Source of the DNA: Eremophila alpestris peregrina
Taxonomy: Eukaryota > Chordata > Aves > Passeriformes > Alaudidae
Direction of reading: 5' to 3'
Length of the DNA: 64,000 bases
NCBI GenBank assembly: GCA_009792885.1
Contig: WMCF01000008.1
Coordinates: forward strand, 19,333,578 to 19,397,577
The position numbers and the translations under genes are program-made. Every line of letters begins with the position of its first letter. Within the stretch, counting starts at the first letter, position 1. The notes under the pieces are model-generated. The model was not told where the DNA came from. It saw nothing but the letters and a program-made list of their open reading frames with translations, and made no database searches. Positions 61,827 to 64,000 of this stretch are shown here, in pieces.

Positions 61827-62420
61827 GAAGAAAAAAGTAATATTAAATCTAGAAATGATCAGTTTAGAATAATTATGCCACAGAGAAATTTCATATAGTT
61901 ACATCTATCAATTATAAGTTCCTACATAATTTTGACAAACTACCTCTATTCAGTTTTGTGTTTCACCAGAATAAATTTATCCAAGGAAGTGAATTTGAAC
62001 TTTGCTTTAAGTCAAGCATAAAAGTTAATGGTTTTGGCTGATCAACATCCTTTCTCAACAATAACACAACTGATCAAACATCTTAGATAAAAGCAAGCAT
62101 GGTTGATGACATTATCTTGCCATCATCACACTGACAACATCAATTATGAAGCAACTCTTCCAATTGTCTGTCATCACCTGGAATAATTAAAAATGAAAAA
62201 AGTAGCAAACAATTGGGGAAAGGATTTAAATATTTTTCTTTCTCATACTGAGTCTCAACAGACATCATTATGGTACTACTGACTCACATTTTATTTGATA
62301 AAAGTCCACATTAAAGATTTTGCTATCATGAAGAGAAATCCCCTGCAAAAAAAACACCTTTTATAACACCATTGTAGGCAGAATTTTTTCCTGCTGATTT
62401 TGCATTCTGTATAAAAGCAG

Positions 62421-62545
62421 ACATAGAATGGTTTGGGTTGGAAAGGACCTTTAATGAACATCAAGTCCACCTCCTGCGGTGGGGAGGGACACCTTTTACT
62501 AGACCAGGCTGTTCAAAGCTCATCCAAGCTGGCCTTGAATGCATA
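62421..62545 (-). mobile_element. Short CR1 3' fragment, antisense
   Basis: acatagaatggtttgggttggaaaggacctt, then aacatcaagtccacctcctgc and ccaagctggccttgaa, in antisense CR1 3' UTR order. Confidence 0.88.
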
Positions 62546-63173
62546 GACTTCCAAAATTAAAACCCTTATCTGGGGGTTATATCATACAACTAATTTTAAA
62601 ACAAAATTCCTCCTCCAAAATAATAAAAACCAAAAGTATAGTATGGTGTTTTATCAGAGGATACCTATGTTTTTTGCAGCTCAGATTGTTTGCTGACAAT
62701 TGTGGACTATTTTCAGACATACACTTTGAAATTCATTACCAAGCCTACATTTTGTAAGTTTGAGGAATATTATCAGCACTTCATGAAATGAACTCTTACA
62801 AACCTGTGTTAACTCTATCACAATCTCTCCTTTCATGAGGAATATGCACATTTCAGTAGGAAGAGGTCTGAAATCTCTGTGCTAAACTCTGTCCTATTAA
62901 AGAATTAGACCTTGGTGCAAGACAAACAGCTCTGCCTTTATTGCTACTCCAATGTGCACATGAACTCTCCCAGGCTGTGAGTGTCTCTTCTGGTAAGAAG
63001 GCTTGGCCATGCAGATCCACGGCAGGTTCATCTCATCAATGAAGCTAAATTACTTGCAGTTCTGAAGTTAAACTGCTTACAGCTACTTCAGAGGTGAAGA
63101 GAAGCCTTATCAAGGAGCTGTTTGAGAGAAGCAGATTGATGTAGAGACCGAGTTATTATAATGAATCTCAAGC
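62546..63173. other. Intergenic DNA between two CR1 copies
   Basis: No gene or repeat recognised in this AT-rich stretch. Confidence 0.5.
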
Positions 63174-64000
63174 ATCACAGAATCACTAGATTGGAGGAGA
63201 GAAGAGACTTTCAAGATCATCGAGCCCAACCCGTGCCCTAACACCTCAACTAAACCATGGCACCAAGTGCCATATCCAGTCTTTTTTTAAACACATCCAG
63301 GATGGTTACTCCACCACTTCCCCAGGCAGACAATTCTTTATCACTCTTTCCGTAAAAAGCCTCTATTTCCCTTGGTGCAGTTTAAGACTGTGTCCTCTTG
63401 TTCTGTCAGCCTGGAGAAAGAGACCAACCCCCCACCTCACTACAGCCACCTTTCAGGAGGTTGTAGAGAGTGGTAAGATCACCTCTGAGTCCCCTTTTCT
63501 CCAGCCTAAACAACCCCAGTCGTTCCTCACAGGATTTGTGTTCCCATCCCCCCTCCACCCTCGCTGCCTCCTCTGGATGTGCTCAAGCGTCTCAACATCC
63601 TTCCTAAATTGAGGGGCCCAGAACAGGACACAGCACTTGAGGTGTGGCCTCACCAGTCCTGAGTGCAGGGGAAGAAAGACCTCCCTGCTCCTGCTGGCCA
63701 CACTATTCCTGATCCAGGCCAGGTGCCATTGGCCTTCTTGGCCACCTGGGCACACTGCTGGCTCATGTTCAGCTGCTGTCACCATTGCCCCCAGGTCCCT
63801 TCCTGCCTGGGCACTGTCCAGCCACACCGTCCCCAGCCCATAACTGCAGGGGGTTATTGTGGCCAAAATGCAAGACTCATAACTTGGACCTATTAAAACT
63901 TCATCTTATTGGACTCTGCCCATCCATCCAACTGTTCCAGGTCTCTCTGAGAGCCCTTCTACCTTCCAACAGATCAACACATGCTCCCAGCTTAGTGTCA
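63174..64000 (-). mobile_element. CR1 LINE, antisense, continues past the window
   Basis: Starts atcacagaatcactagattggaggagagaagagac and runs through 3' UTR into the RT C-terminus. There the minus strand reads IRNSVASRSREV and SGLVRPHLKCCVLFWAPQF in part, and a DLGAMVTAAEHE segment, within an open stretch at 63453-63866. Still CR1-like at the right edge, so the 5' end lies outside. Confidence 0.9.

Larger units (their letters stand above)
53986..62420. other. Intergenic DNA, no recognised gene
   Basis: AT-rich with GC-richer patches at 56.6-56.8 and 57.5-57.9 kb. It contains the duplication at 54818, the poly-A tract at 55317, GTTTT/AAAAC tracts at 56017-56066, 57003-57064 and 58875-58950, a 23-bp repeat at 58401-58460, and A17 at 61810-61826. 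Open frames here are short and lack splice or homology support. Confidence 0.5.

Noticed and set aside
63453..63866. 137-codon minus-strand open stretch
   Set aside because: It is the decayed C-terminal reverse-transcriptase region of the CR1 copy at the right edge, not a host gene.
1..64000. CRISPR arrays, operons, tRNA or rRNA genes
   Set aside because: The sequence is vertebrate nuclear DNA; I saw no spaced palindromic repeats, no cloverleaf I could defend, and no rRNA-like conserved blocks.

Overview
The window looks like avian nuclear DNA. It is AT-rich and contains at least ten CR1-type LINE fragments, nine of them inserted antisense. Several begin with the reverse complement of the avian CR1 3' end (tcatagaatcat...ttggaaaagacc). 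It also has avian-type retroviral LTR remnants. There are no compact bacterial-style genes; coding sequence is short exons separated by large introns. I cannot fix the bird order from sequence alone.

The one protein-coding gene I can support is on the + strand. Nine exons between 387 and 44185 join in one consistent reading frame of 420 codons plus a stop. The product is an Ac45-family accessory subunit of the vacuolar H+-ATPase (V-ATPase subunit S1), most probably the paralogue ATP6AP1L. The signal-peptide exon(s) and promoter lie off the left edge. The visible part has the whole luminal region, ten or so N-glycosylation sequons, an RxxR furin-like site, the conserved membrane-proximal cysteine pair, one C-terminal transmembrane helix and a cytosolic RFDD-x-KGP tail. 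All introns have AG acceptors. Seven of the eight have GT donors, and intron 2 appears to use GC-AG. A 3' UTR with two AATAAA signals ends near 44.68 kb.

Layout: 1-386 upstream intron; 387-674 first two visible exons around a 92-bp intron; 675-7432 intron 2 with an old LINE reverse-transcriptase relic and a ~1-kb solo-LTR-like element; 7433-12267 exons 3-5; 12268-31486 a 19.2-kb intron with four CR1 copies (one with endonuclease-domain and reverse-transcriptase remnants) and an antisense SGNH-esterase relic; 31487-39315 exons 6-8, with another CR1 and an LTR fragment in intron 7; 43976-44185 last coding exon; 44.7-64.0 kb gene-poor DNA with CR1 and LTR fragments, GTTTT/AAAAC tracts, a G-run tract and short duplications.

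I see no tRNA, rRNA, CRISPR array, operon or new multi-gene system. The observations most worth a second look are the probable GC-AG intron, the apparently intact Ac45-like luminal region, the paralogue-specific cysteines, and the esterase relic.
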